Origin: CALAZP01 sp041164265
GTDB lineage: Bacteria; Bacteroidota; Bacteroidia; Chitinophagales; Saprospiraceae
Length of the DNA stretch: 64,000 nucleotides
Reading direction: 5' to 3'
Assembly (NCBI GenBank): GCA_041164265.1
Contig: JBEAPR010000081.1
Coordinates: 62,001 to 126,000 of the forward strand
This document shows, piece after piece, positions 23,826 to 32,126 of this stretch. A model generated the notes under the pieces. It was not told where the DNA came from. It did not search any database and was given only the letters and a program-made list of their open reading frames with translations. Position numbers and translations under genes: made by a program. Numbering within the stretch: the stretch's first letter is position 1; each line of letters opens with the position of its first letter.

Positions 23826-25463
23826 ATGAAAATATCACTTGCACAGTTTGACCCCATTATAGGGGATTTTAAGACCAATAGTCTTAAAATTCAAAAATTT
23901 ATTAACGTCGCAATTGAACAAGGAGCGGATTTAATTTGCTTCCCTGAACTTGCTACCTGTGGATATCCTCCCCAAGACTTACTTTTGTTTAACGATTTTT
24001 TAAAAGGCTCCAATGATTTAATTCAATCCCTACTTCCTTTATCCCACAAAATAGGCATTATAATAGGTGCTCCATTGGTTAATGAACATTCCGTAGGAAA
24101 GCCGCTCTTCAATGCTGCATTTCTTTTACATCGGGGAAGTATTCAAAAGGTAATCAAAAAAACGTTATTACCTACTTACGATATATTTGATGAAAATCGA
24201 TATTTTGAATCCAACGATAATTGGGAACTAATCACTTTCAAGAATAAAAAAATAGCCTTAACTATATGTGAAGATATCTGGAATATTGGGCCCCAGCAAC
24301 CGCTCTATAAAATCACACCAATGGATCAATTAAATCCACTTCACCCGGATTTAATGATTAACATCAGTGCTTCTCCATTTTCAAAAGACCATCACCTAGA
24401 AAGGTTAGCGGTATTACAAGCCAATTCGAAAAGATATCAAATTCCCATTTTTTATGTAAATCAGGTAGGAGCGCAAACTGATATTTTGTTTGACGGAGGC
24501 TCCTGTGTTCTTGATGAAGATGGAAAATTAATCGCAGATTTTCCAGCATTCGAAGAGGCTTTAAAGACTTTCGATACAGCAGCATTAGACCAATCGAACA
24601 AAATTTTTCCCGAAGGGCTTAACCATATGGCTTTTTTGGAAAAAGCACTGATTAATGGAATCAGAGGTTTCTTCAGTAAATTAAATATAAAAACTGCTGT
24701 TTTAGGTCTTTCCGGAGGAATAGATTCCGCTGTAACTGCAGTTTTAGCCGTTAAAGCCTTAGGGGCACAGAATGTGAGAGCGTTATTAATGCCTTCCAAA
24801 TATTCTTCCCACCATTCAGTGGAGGATGCAGTAACTCTTGCCCAGAACCTCTCCATCTCTTACGATATTTTACCTATTCTCGATTTAGTTACTGCTTATG
24901 ACCAAAACTTAGCAGAACTTTTTGCCAATACTACATTTTCTTTAGCTGAAGAAAATATTCAAGCTCGAATACGCGGCAATCTGTTAATGGCGATATCGAA
25001 TAAGTTTGGCAACCTATTACTGAATACTAGTAACAAAAGTGAATTGGCCGTAGGATATGGAACCTTATATGGCGATTTATGTGGAGGCCTTTCGGTTTTA
25101 GGAGATGTTTATAAAACAGAAGTTTACAGCCTGGCTAGATGGATGAATCGCAATGAAGAAATGATTCCTAATCATACCATAACCAAACCACCCTCAGCTG
25201 AGTTAAGGCCTGATCAAAAAGATGCTGATTCGCTGCCGCCGTATGAAATTCTTGATCAAATACTTTTCCATTTCATAGAGAAAGAACAAAGCACATCGGA
25301 GATTATCGCTCGAGGATTCGATCGGGAAACTGTCAATCAAATTATTGGTTTAGTCAACCGAAATGAATTTAAAAGGTACCAAACTGCTCCTGTTTTGAGG
25401 GTAACTAAAAAATCATTTGGCAGTGGGAGAAGACTTCCAATCGTAGCCAAATACACCAATTAA
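23826..25463 (+). CDS. nadE: Glutamine-dependent NAD+ synthetase
   Basis: Final step of NAD synthesis: amidates nicotinic acid adenine dinucleotide with ATP, using ammonia from glutamine. The N-terminal nitrilase-type amidase domain (1-260) shows the Glu-Lys-Cys triad in CFPELATCGYPP, KKTLLPTYDIFDE and ALTICEDIW. The C-terminal synthetase domain (about 275-545) has the PP-loop LGLSGGIDSAVTAVLAV and the NAD synthetase block TSNKSELAVGYGTLYGDL. The 545 residues are standard for the two-domain bacterial type. The start is fixed by the conserved opening MKISLAQFDPIIGDF. It diverges from dnaX. Confidence 0.97.
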   Translation: MKISLAQFDPIIGDFKTNSLKIQKFINVAIEQGADLICFPELATCGYPPQDLLLFNDFLKGSNDLIQSLLPLSHKIGIIIGAPLVNEHSVGKPLFNAAFLLHRGSIQKVIKKTLLPTYDIFDENRYFESNDNWELITFKNKKIALTICEDIWNIGPQQPLYKITPMDQLNPLHPDLMINISASPFSKDHHLERLAVLQANSKRYQIPIFYVNQVGAQTDILFDGGSCVLDEDGKLIADFPAFEEALKTFDTAALDQSNKIFPEGLNHMAFLEKALINGIRGFFSKLNIKTAVLGLSGGIDSAVTAVLAVKALGAQNVRALLMPSKYSSHHSVEDAVTLAQNLSISYDILPILDLVTAYDQNLAELFANTTFSLAEENIQARIRGNLLMAISNKFGNLLLNTSNKSELAVGYGTLYGDLCGGLSVLGDVYKTEVYSLARWMNRNEEMIPNHTITKPPSAELRPDQKDADSLPPYEILDQILFHFIEKEQSTSEIIARGFDRETVNQIIGLVNRNEFKRYQTAPVLRVTKKSFGSGRRLPIVAKYTN

Positions 25464-25493
25464 AAGGAAATCTATGGAATCAAAATTTTATCA

Positions 25494-25501
25494 TAAATTT
25501 G
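25494..25501 (+). promoter_or_regulatory. Putative -7 promoter element (TAAATTTG) for ettA
   Basis: An exact TAnnTTTG match in the 79-base gap between nadE and ettA, 41 bases before the ettA ATG. It suggests ettA has its own promoter. Confidence 0.5.
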
Positions 25502-25542
25502 GTCCAAACTCCTGAATTCATTCAACCCACAACAAAAATATT

Positions 25543-27222
25543 ATGTCTGACAACAAAGTGATTTTCGCCATGGAAGGCGTTTCTAAAACCTTTCCGCCTA
25601 GCAAAAAAGTCCTCAACAATATTTGGTTATCCTTTTTCTACGGAGCAAAAATTGGCGTACTCGGTCTTAATGGCTCTGGAAAATCAACTTTGCTAAAAAT
25701 TATTGCTGGAGTAGATCAAAATTTTGAGGGGAAGGTAAGTTTCGACAAAAGTTATAAAATTGGATACCTTCAGCAGGAACCTGAGTTAGATGAAAAAAAG
25801 ACGGTCAAACAGGTTGTTGAAGAAGGCGTTCAAGAAATTGTCGATATGATGCAAGCTTACGAAGACATCAATTTGAAGCTAGCCGAGCCTATGGATAATG
25901 ACCAAATGATGGCTTTAATAGAGCAGCAGGGAGAACTAATGGAAAAATTGGAGCACGCCAATGCTTGGGAATTGGACAACAAACTCAATACGGCTATGGA
26001 GGCGCTTAGATGCCCTCCCGAAGATGCGTTAATTGGCCCTTTATCTGGTGGAGAAAAAAGAAGAGTTGCACTGGCAAGACTTTTACTTTCCAACCCTGAC
26101 ATTCTTCTTTTGGATGAACCTACCAACCACTTGGACGCAGAATCCGTCCATTGGTTAGAGCAATTTTTGAAGAATTTCCCAGGAACCGTTATTGCAGTTA
26201 CGCACGATAGATACTTCTTGGATAACGTAGCTGGTTGGATATTAGAATTAGATCGGGGAGAAGGAATTCCTTGGCAGGGCAATTATTCCTCTTGGTTGGA
26301 GCAAAAAGCCAAAAGATTAGAGCAAGAGGAAAAATCTGAAAGCAAAAGGCGCAAAACATTACAAAGAGAACTTGAATGGATAAGAATGGCTCCAAAGGCC
26401 AAACAGGCCAAGGGAAAAGCAAGGTTAAATGCTTATGAAAAACTAGCAGATGAGGAATCAAAAGCTAAAGAGGCCAAATTGGAAATTTTTATCCCTACAG
26501 GACCTAGACTTGGGGATAAAGTAATAGAAGTTGAGGGGATATCCAAAGGATTTGGTGATCGTTTGTTGATTGACAATTTAAGTATGTCTGTTCCCAAAAA
26601 TGCCATAGTAGGTATCATTGGTCCTAACGGAGTAGGCAAATCAACCCTATTCAGAATGATAATGGGACAAGAGCAGCCTGACAAAGGAAAAATTGTTCTT
26701 GGCGATACCGTCCAATTGGCTTATGTAGATCAGAGTCATAATGAATTGCAAGACAGTGAAAAAACAGTTTATGATGTTATAAGCGGGGGATTGGATTTGA
26801 TTACTGTGGGTTCTACTTCCGTTAATGCTAGGGCATATCTAAGTAAATTTAATTTCTCAGGTCCCGATCAACAAAAGAAAATTGGAATGTTGTCTGGAGG
26901 GGAAAGGAATAGAGTACATTTGGCCATGACTCTAAAAGAAGGAGGAAACGTTTTATTGCTGGATGAACCTACGAATGATATAGACGTCAATACCTTGCGA
27001 GCTCTAGAAGATGCCCTAGATGATTTTGCCGGTTGTGTAATGGTCATTTCGCACGACAGATGGTTTATCGATAGATTGGCTACCCACATATTGGCTTTTG
27101 AAGATGATGGTTCTTTGGTTTTCTTTGAGGGCAATTATTCCGACTATGAAGAAGCTAAAAAAGAGCGATTAGGAGACATTACTCCTAAAAGGCCTCGATT
27201 CAAAAATGTAATTAATCGTTAA
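25543..27222 (+). CDS. ettA: Energy-dependent translational throttle protein EttA (ABC-F ATPase)
   Basis: A soluble ABC-F protein that binds the ribosomal E site and tunes entry into elongation with the ATP/ADP ratio. Two ATP-binding cassettes are present. The first has GLNGSGKSTLLKIIAG (near 40), signature LSGGEKRRVALARLL and Walker B ILLLDEPTNHLD. The second has GPNGVGKSTLFRMIMG, LSGGERNRVHLAM and VLLLDEPTNDID. Between them lies a charged helical linker (about 240-310, with KSESKRRKTLQREL) typical of the P-site tRNA interaction motif. The length of 559 residues and the PtIM arm support EttA over other ABC-F members. It ends two bases from the convergent thioredoxin-fold gene. Confidence 0.93.
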   Translation: MSDNKVIFAMEGVSKTFPPSKKVLNNIWLSFFYGAKIGVLGLNGSGKSTLLKIIAGVDQNFEGKVSFDKSYKIGYLQQEPELDEKKTVKQVVEEGVQEIVDMMQAYEDINLKLAEPMDNDQMMALIEQQGELMEKLEHANAWELDNKLNTAMEALRCPPEDALIGPLSGGEKRRVALARLLLSNPDILLLDEPTNHLDAESVHWLEQFLKNFPGTVIAVTHDRYFLDNVAGWILELDRGEGIPWQGNYSSWLEQKAKRLEQEEKSESKRRKTLQRELEWIRMAPKAKQAKGKARLNAYEKLADEESKAKEAKLEIFIPTGPRLGDKVIEVEGISKGFGDRLLIDNLSMSVPKNAIVGIIGPNGVGKSTLFRMIMGQEQPDKGKIVLGDTVQLAYVDQSHNELQDSEKTVYDVISGGLDLITVGSTSVNARAYLSKFNFSGPDQQKKIGMLSGGERNRVHLAMTLKEGGNVLLLDEPTNDIDVNTLRALEDALDDFAGCVMVISHDRWFIDRLATHILAFEDDGSLVFFEGNYSDYEEAKKERLGDITPKRPRFKNVINR

Positions 27223-27224
27223 CT

Positions 27225-27785
27225 TTATGAATCTTTCCACTTAATATTACAGCCCCCACTGGGATACTGAACGGAACTAATCGGTTGTAGAGAAAGCAAC
27301 GCATCTATGGCAGCGCGCAAATCTTTTCCCGTAAGGGGCTTATCGTTACCAGGTCTTGAATCATCGAGTCTACCTCGGTAAACTAAAGATTTGTTTTCGT
27401 CAAAAAGAAAAAAATCAGGCGTACATGCAGCATCGTACGAACGCGCTACTTCTTGGGTTTCATCAAACAGATATGGAAAATCATAGCCCTCCTTTAAAGC
27501 GTGCTTTTTCATCATCTCTGGACTATCTTGGGGATATTTATCGGCATCGTTAGAACTAATTCCGATAAAGCCTACGCCTTTACTCTTATAATTTTGAACC
27601 AATCTTACCAATTCTGGATTGACGTGAATGACATACGGACAATGATTGCATAAAAACATAACCAAAGTCGCTTTATTATTAAACAAATCATCCGCATCTA
27701 AAATTTTATCGGTTATGGTGTCCACTAATTTAAATTTGGGAGCTATAGTCCCTAATGATAACATTTTGGATGGCGTGAAAGACAT
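27225..27785 (-). CDS. Thioredoxin-fold family protein (AhpC/TSA-like) with CNHC motif
   Basis: A 186-residue cytoplasmic protein with a thioredoxin fold. The redox-type motif MFLCNHCPYVIHVNPEL lies near residues 47-60. The cis-proline region is AACTPDFFLFDENKSLVYRG, and the C-terminus ends with SGGCNIKWK. Members of this redoxin family are widespread in Bacteroidota and are annotated as thioredoxin family proteins. Their substrates are not established. No signal peptide is visible. It is a single-gene unit convergent with ettA and divergent from mnmG. Confidence 0.85.
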   Translation of the reverse strand: MSFTPSKMLSLGTIAPKFKLVDTITDKILDADDLFNNKATLVMFLCNHCPYVIHVNPELVRLVQNYKSKGVGFIGISSNDADKYPQDSPEMMKKHALKEGYDFPYLFDETQEVARSYDAACTPDFFLFDENKSLVYRGRLDDSRPGNDKPLTGKDLRAAIDALLSLQPISSVQYPSGGCNIKWKDS

Positions 27786-27830
27786 ATTTTTGCTTTTTCG
27801 CTAAATTAAATTTTATGTTCTCATTATTCG

Positions 27831-27838
27831 TATTTTTG
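27831..27838 (+). promoter_or_regulatory. Putative -7 promoter element (TATTTTTG) for mnmG
   Basis: An exact TAnnTTTG match, 20 bases before the mnmG ATG, in the divergent gap with the thioredoxin-fold gene. Confidence 0.55.
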
Positions 27839-27858
27839 CACACATAATTACAAATTAT

Positions 27859-29721
27859 ATGTTTCCCGTATATGACGTTATAGTAGTTGGTGCTGGACAC
27901 GCTGGTTGTGAAGCTGCTGTTGCTGCTGCTAATTTGGGTTCCAGGGTATTATTAGCCACAATGAATATGCAAACCATTGCTCAAATGTCGTGCAATCCGG
28001 CTATGGGAGGAGTTGCAAAAGGGCAAATTGTAAGAGAAATAGATGCTTTAGGAGGATACTCAGGTATTGTTACTGACCATACACTCATTCAGTTTAGAAT
28101 GCTAAATCGTTCTAAAGGACCAGCTATGTGGAGCCCAAGGGCACAGAGTGATCGAATAGAATTTGCAGCCAAATGGCGGCAAATGTTGGAGGCTAACCCC
28201 AATATTGATTTTTGGCAGGAGATGATTACAGGTTTGATAGTTAAGAACAATCGAGTCCAGGGAGTTTACACCAGTTTGGGCCTAGAAATTCCTGGAAAAT
28301 CAGTCGTTTTGACCAATGGCACTTTTTTAAATGGAATCATTCATATAGGAGACAAAAAATTAGGTGGGGGAAGAGCTGGTGAAAGAGCTGCCAAAGGAAT
28401 TACTGAACAATTAATTGAGATGGGGTTTGAATCTGGAAGAATGAAAACAGGAACTCCTCCAAGAATAGATGGGAGGACCATTAATTATCAGAAATTAGAG
28501 GAACAGCCAGGAGATGAAATTCCAGGGAAGTTTTCTTATACGGATACCCCTACAGTTAAGAACCAGATTCCATGTCATATTGCATATACCAGTAGTGAGG
28601 TGCATGAAACCCTTAAAGAAGGTTTCGACCGCTCTCCTATGTTTACCGGAAGAATTCAAGGGCTTGGGCCCAGATATTGCCCTTCCATAGAGGACAAAAT
28701 TGAAAGATTTTCCGATAGAGATAGACACCAGTTATTTGTAGAGCCTGAAGGCCGAAATACTTGCGAAGTTTATGTAAATGGATTCTCCTCTTCGCTTCCA
28801 GAAGACATTCAATTTAAAGCCATTAGAAAAGTGGTTGGTTTTGAAGATGCCAAAATGTTCAGACCTGGATATGCGATAGAATACGATTTTTTTCCACCTA
28901 CTCAACTTAAAACCAGTTTGGAAACCAAGCTGGTTAGCGGTCTTTATTTTGCTGGTCAAATTAACGGTACTACGGGATATGAAGAAGCTGCAGGTCAAGG
29001 TTATATCGCAGGTTTAAATGCCCATTTAAAAATTAATAATTTGGATCCTTTTGTTTTGGGTCGGTCTGATGCATACATAGGCGTTTTAATAGATGATTTA
29101 GTACATAAGGGGACTAAGGAACCCTACCGTATGTTTACCTCCAGAGCAGAATACCGAATTCTATTGCGTCAGGATAATGCAGATATTCGATTAACGCCTT
29201 TGGCTCAAAAAATTGGAATTAAAGGGTCTGACATTCGAATGGAACGAGTAAAAGAAAAAATAACCGCCGCCGTAGAAATTGAGAAATTTTTTCATCAATA
29301 TAGTGTCGCTCCTGACCTGATCAATCGATATTTGGCTCAAATCAATTCTGCACCCATAAAGCAAAAAGTTAAACTCCACAGCATTTTGGTTAGGCCGCAT
29401 GTGTATATGGACGCTCTCATTAATACACTCCCAGAAGTATCTAATTTTCTAAAGCATTACCCAAAATCGTACGCAGAATTGGCTGAAATCAATATGAAGT
29501 ATGATGGCTACATAAAAAAGGAAAATGAAATGGTTGACAAAATGGCCAAATTAGAAAAGGTAAAGCTTCATATTCCAGATTATCATCAACTACAATCTCT
29601 TTCAGCAGAAGCGAGAGAAAAATTGACCCAAATTCAACCTGAGACTATTGGGCAAGCTAGCAGAATAAGTGGGGTTTCTCCAGCAGATATATCAGTTTTA
29701 TTAGTACACCTTGGAAGATAA
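27859..29721 (+). CDS. mnmG: tRNA uridine-5-carboxymethylaminomethyl modification enzyme MnmG
   Basis: FAD-dependent enzyme that, with MnmE, installs carboxymethylaminomethyl at U34 of wobble tRNAs. The N-terminal FAD motif is VIVVGAGHAGCEAAVAAANLG. Family signatures include MSCNPAMGGVAKGQIVREIDALGG and KLGGGRAGERAAKG. A later one reads GLYFAGQINGTTGYEEAAGQG, and the C-terminal helical domain has YDGYIKKENEMV and the tail GVSPADISVLLVHL. At 620 residues it is complete. It is followed after two bases by the penicillin-binding protein gene, and mnmE is not in the window. Confidence 0.98.
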   Translation: MFPVYDVIVVGAGHAGCEAAVAAANLGSRVLLATMNMQTIAQMSCNPAMGGVAKGQIVREIDALGGYSGIVTDHTLIQFRMLNRSKGPAMWSPRAQSDRIEFAAKWRQMLEANPNIDFWQEMITGLIVKNNRVQGVYTSLGLEIPGKSVVLTNGTFLNGIIHIGDKKLGGGRAGERAAKGITEQLIEMGFESGRMKTGTPPRIDGRTINYQKLEEQPGDEIPGKFSYTDTPTVKNQIPCHIAYTSSEVHETLKEGFDRSPMFTGRIQGLGPRYCPSIEDKIERFSDRDRHQLFVEPEGRNTCEVYVNGFSSSLPEDIQFKAIRKVVGFEDAKMFRPGYAIEYDFFPPTQLKTSLETKLVSGLYFAGQINGTTGYEEAAGQGYIAGLNAHLKINNLDPFVLGRSDAYIGVLIDDLVHKGTKEPYRMFTSRAEYRILLRQDNADIRLTPLAQKIGIKGSDIRMERVKEKITAAVEIEKFFHQYSVAPDLINRYLAQINSAPIKQKVKLHSILVRPHVYMDALINTLPEVSNFLKHYPKSYAELAEINMKYDGYIKKENEMVDKMAKLEKVKLHIPDYHQLQSLSAEAREKLTQIQPETIGQASRISGVSPADISVLLVHLGR

Positions 29722-29723
29722 AT

Positions 29724-32126
29724 ATGAGGTTTAAAAAATGGGGCGGTTGGGCTGCACTTATACTTGCATTTTTTGGTTCAATGTTAGTCCTCCTCACTTT
29801 TCTAGTAAAAGTTGGCTTTTTTGGACTACTACCTACAGACCAGGAACTAAGTAATATTCAAAACAATATTGCCACAGAAATTATTGACCAATCTCATACT
29901 GTGATTGGAAGATTTTATGTAGAAAATAGAATCAATGCAAAAGATGCTGAGATTTCTAAAATAATAACTCAAACCTTAATTGCAACTGAAGATGCTCGGT
30001 TTTTCAACCATAGGGGTATAGATTTAAGAGCTTGGGCAAGAGTTTTTATTAAAACTATTCTTTTGTCAAATAGCAGTTCAGGAGGAGGGAGTACCTTGAG
30101 TCAGCAGTTGGCCAAAAATCTTTATCCTAGAAAAAGTTATCTAATCCTTTCCCTACCCATTAATAAAATACGAGAAATGCTAATCGCTCTTCGGTTAGAA
30201 AAAATTTACTCAAAAGACGATTTGCTCAGATTATACCTTAATACGGTTCCTTTTAGCGACAATATCTATGGAATAAAAACTGCTTCAGCAAGATTTTTTA
30301 ACAAATCTCCTCAAAATCTTAACTATGAAGAAGCTGCGGTTCTCATAGGAATGTTAAAAGCTAATACCAGATACAATCCAGTTCGCAATCCCAATTTAGC
30401 TTTGGAAAGGCGAAATACCGTTATCAACCAATTATACAAAAACGGATATATAAATGAAAAGGAAAGTGCTGCACTTAAGGATAAGCCCTTGACATTAAAT
30501 TACCAAAAAGAAAAATTGTCCAAAACCTTTGCTGGATATCTCAAGACTCATTTGGAAAAAGTGTGTCATTCTTTACTTAAAGAAGTTAAAAAAACTTCGG
30601 GAGAGTCTTATAATTTATATACAGACGGATTAAAAATATATACGACTATTTCCAATTCTATGCAGAGAGCTGCCGAAAAAGCTGTTCAGAATGAAATGAG
30701 TCAATTACAGAAGAATTTCGTTAGAGAATGGGGGCCTCAAAATGGCCCTTGGTCGAACCAAGAAATTATCAAGAAAGAAATAATCTCTTCGAAAAAATAC
30801 CGCCAATTAAAAAAACAAGGTAAGTCAGAAAAAGAAATTGCCACCATTTTCAAAACACCTATTCCAATGGAAGTTTTTGATTGGTCTCAAGGAAGCAAAT
30901 CCTTGAAAATGAGTCCCTTGGACTCCATTAGGTATTATCTTTCTCTTTTGAATGTAGGATTTTTAGCCATCAACCCCAAAAGCGGAGATATCCTCGCATG
31001 GGTAGGGGGAATCGATCACCGATTTTTCCAATATGATCATGTCAAAGCAAGACGCCAAGTTGGTTCTACCTTCAAGCCCATCCTATATGCCCAAGCTTTA
31101 GAAAGTGGTTTGCTTCCTTGCGATTATATTGACAATCAACCTATCAATTTCCCAAAATACGACAACTGGCAACCCAAAAATGCAGACCTAACTTATGGAG
31201 GTCTGTATTCCATGGAAGGGGCCTTATCACAATCCGTCAATGTAGTAGCCGCAAGAGTTATTGATAAAATAGGTCCTGAAAAGGTAAGCGAATTGGCGGT
31301 AAATTTAGGCCTAAACCAAACACCTGAATATCCTTCCATTGCCTTGGGAGCAGTAGATGCTAGTCTCTTGGAAATGGTAAATGCCTATACTATTTTTGTA
31401 AACGATGGACGACAAGTGGAGCCCAATCTAATCGAACGAATTGAAGATCATAGCGGTAAGGTAATTTATACTGCACCAGAACCAACTATCCAACAAATTA
31501 TAGATCCAGAGAATGCTAGGATAATAAATAAATTTCTGACTTCTGCCGTAGAAGAAGGAACTGGAAAGCGACTTCGATGGTCCTATCAAATCAAAGGCCC
31601 TTTGGGAGGGAAAACAGGAACCACACAAAACCAATCCGACGGATGGTTTATCGGTCTAACACCTAACTTAGTTGCCGGAGTCTGGGTAGGCGCCTCCTCT
31701 CCTGAAATTCATTTTAAAACCCTTGCAACTGGTCAAGGAGCCAATTCTGCTTTGCCAGTCTTTGGGAATTTCATGGCAACCTATTTAAAAGACAAAACCA
31801 TATCTGGGAATTTTGAAAAACCCTCATTGACCTCTTTAGCACTATTGGACTGCCCACCTGTTTTAGAACAGATTAATATTGCAGATCACATCAAAGAGGC
31901 GTTCGCCCAAAACCCAGAATTTTATCGCTCTGTCCTCCAATCAATGAATCTCAAGGAAAGCGATTTGGAAAACTTATCGCTCGCTCAACCCCTTGAAACC
32001 AAAGAAGAATATATAAACCGACTCCAAGAAATTCAAAAACAAAAAGAAAAAAGAACCGAAAGAAAAAACTTTTGGAGCAAACTGTTATTTAAAAACAACC
32101 AAAAGTCCAATGAAAACGAAAAATAA
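29724..32126 (+). CDS. Class A penicillin-binding protein (PBP1A-like)
   Basis: Bifunctional peptidoglycan synthase in the inner membrane. A short cytoplasmic tail and one membrane helix (AALILAFFGSMLVLLTFLV) come first. The glycosyltransferase 51 domain (about 50-230) has ATEDARFFNHRGID and GGGSTLSQQLAKNLYPR. The transpeptidase domain (about 400-680) has the SxxK motif RQVGSTFKPI, the SxN motif SQSVNVVAARV and the KTG motif GGKTGTTQNQSDGW. The C-terminus is Lys-rich. It sits between mnmG and the E1 gene and overlaps the latter by 17 bases. That suggests co-translation, although the functions appear unrelated. Confidence 0.95.
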   Translation: MRFKKWGGWAALILAFFGSMLVLLTFLVKVGFFGLLPTDQELSNIQNNIATEIIDQSHTVIGRFYVENRINAKDAEISKIITQTLIATEDARFFNHRGIDLRAWARVFIKTILLSNSSSGGGSTLSQQLAKNLYPRKSYLILSLPINKIREMLIALRLEKIYSKDDLLRLYLNTVPFSDNIYGIKTASARFFNKSPQNLNYEEAAVLIGMLKANTRYNPVRNPNLALERRNTVINQLYKNGYINEKESAALKDKPLTLNYQKEKLSKTFAGYLKTHLEKVCHSLLKEVKKTSGESYNLYTDGLKIYTTISNSMQRAAEKAVQNEMSQLQKNFVREWGPQNGPWSNQEIIKKEIISSKKYRQLKKQGKSEKEIATIFKTPIPMEVFDWSQGSKSLKMSPLDSIRYYLSLLNVGFLAINPKSGDILAWVGGIDHRFFQYDHVKARRQVGSTFKPILYAQALESGLLPCDYIDNQPINFPKYDNWQPKNADLTYGGLYSMEGALSQSVNVVAARVIDKIGPEKVSELAVNLGLNQTPEYPSIALGAVDASLLEMVNAYTIFVNDGRQVEPNLIERIEDHSGKVIYTAPEPTIQQIIDPENARIINKFLTSAVEEGTGKRLRWSYQIKGPLGGKTGTTQNQSDGWFIGLTPNLVAGVWVGASSPEIHFKTLATGQGANSALPVFGNFMATYLKDKTISGNFEKPSLTSLALLDCPPVLEQINIADHIKEAFAQNPEFYRSVLQSMNLKESDLENLSLAQPLETKEEYINRLQEIQKQKEKRTERKNFWSKLLFKNNQKSNENEK

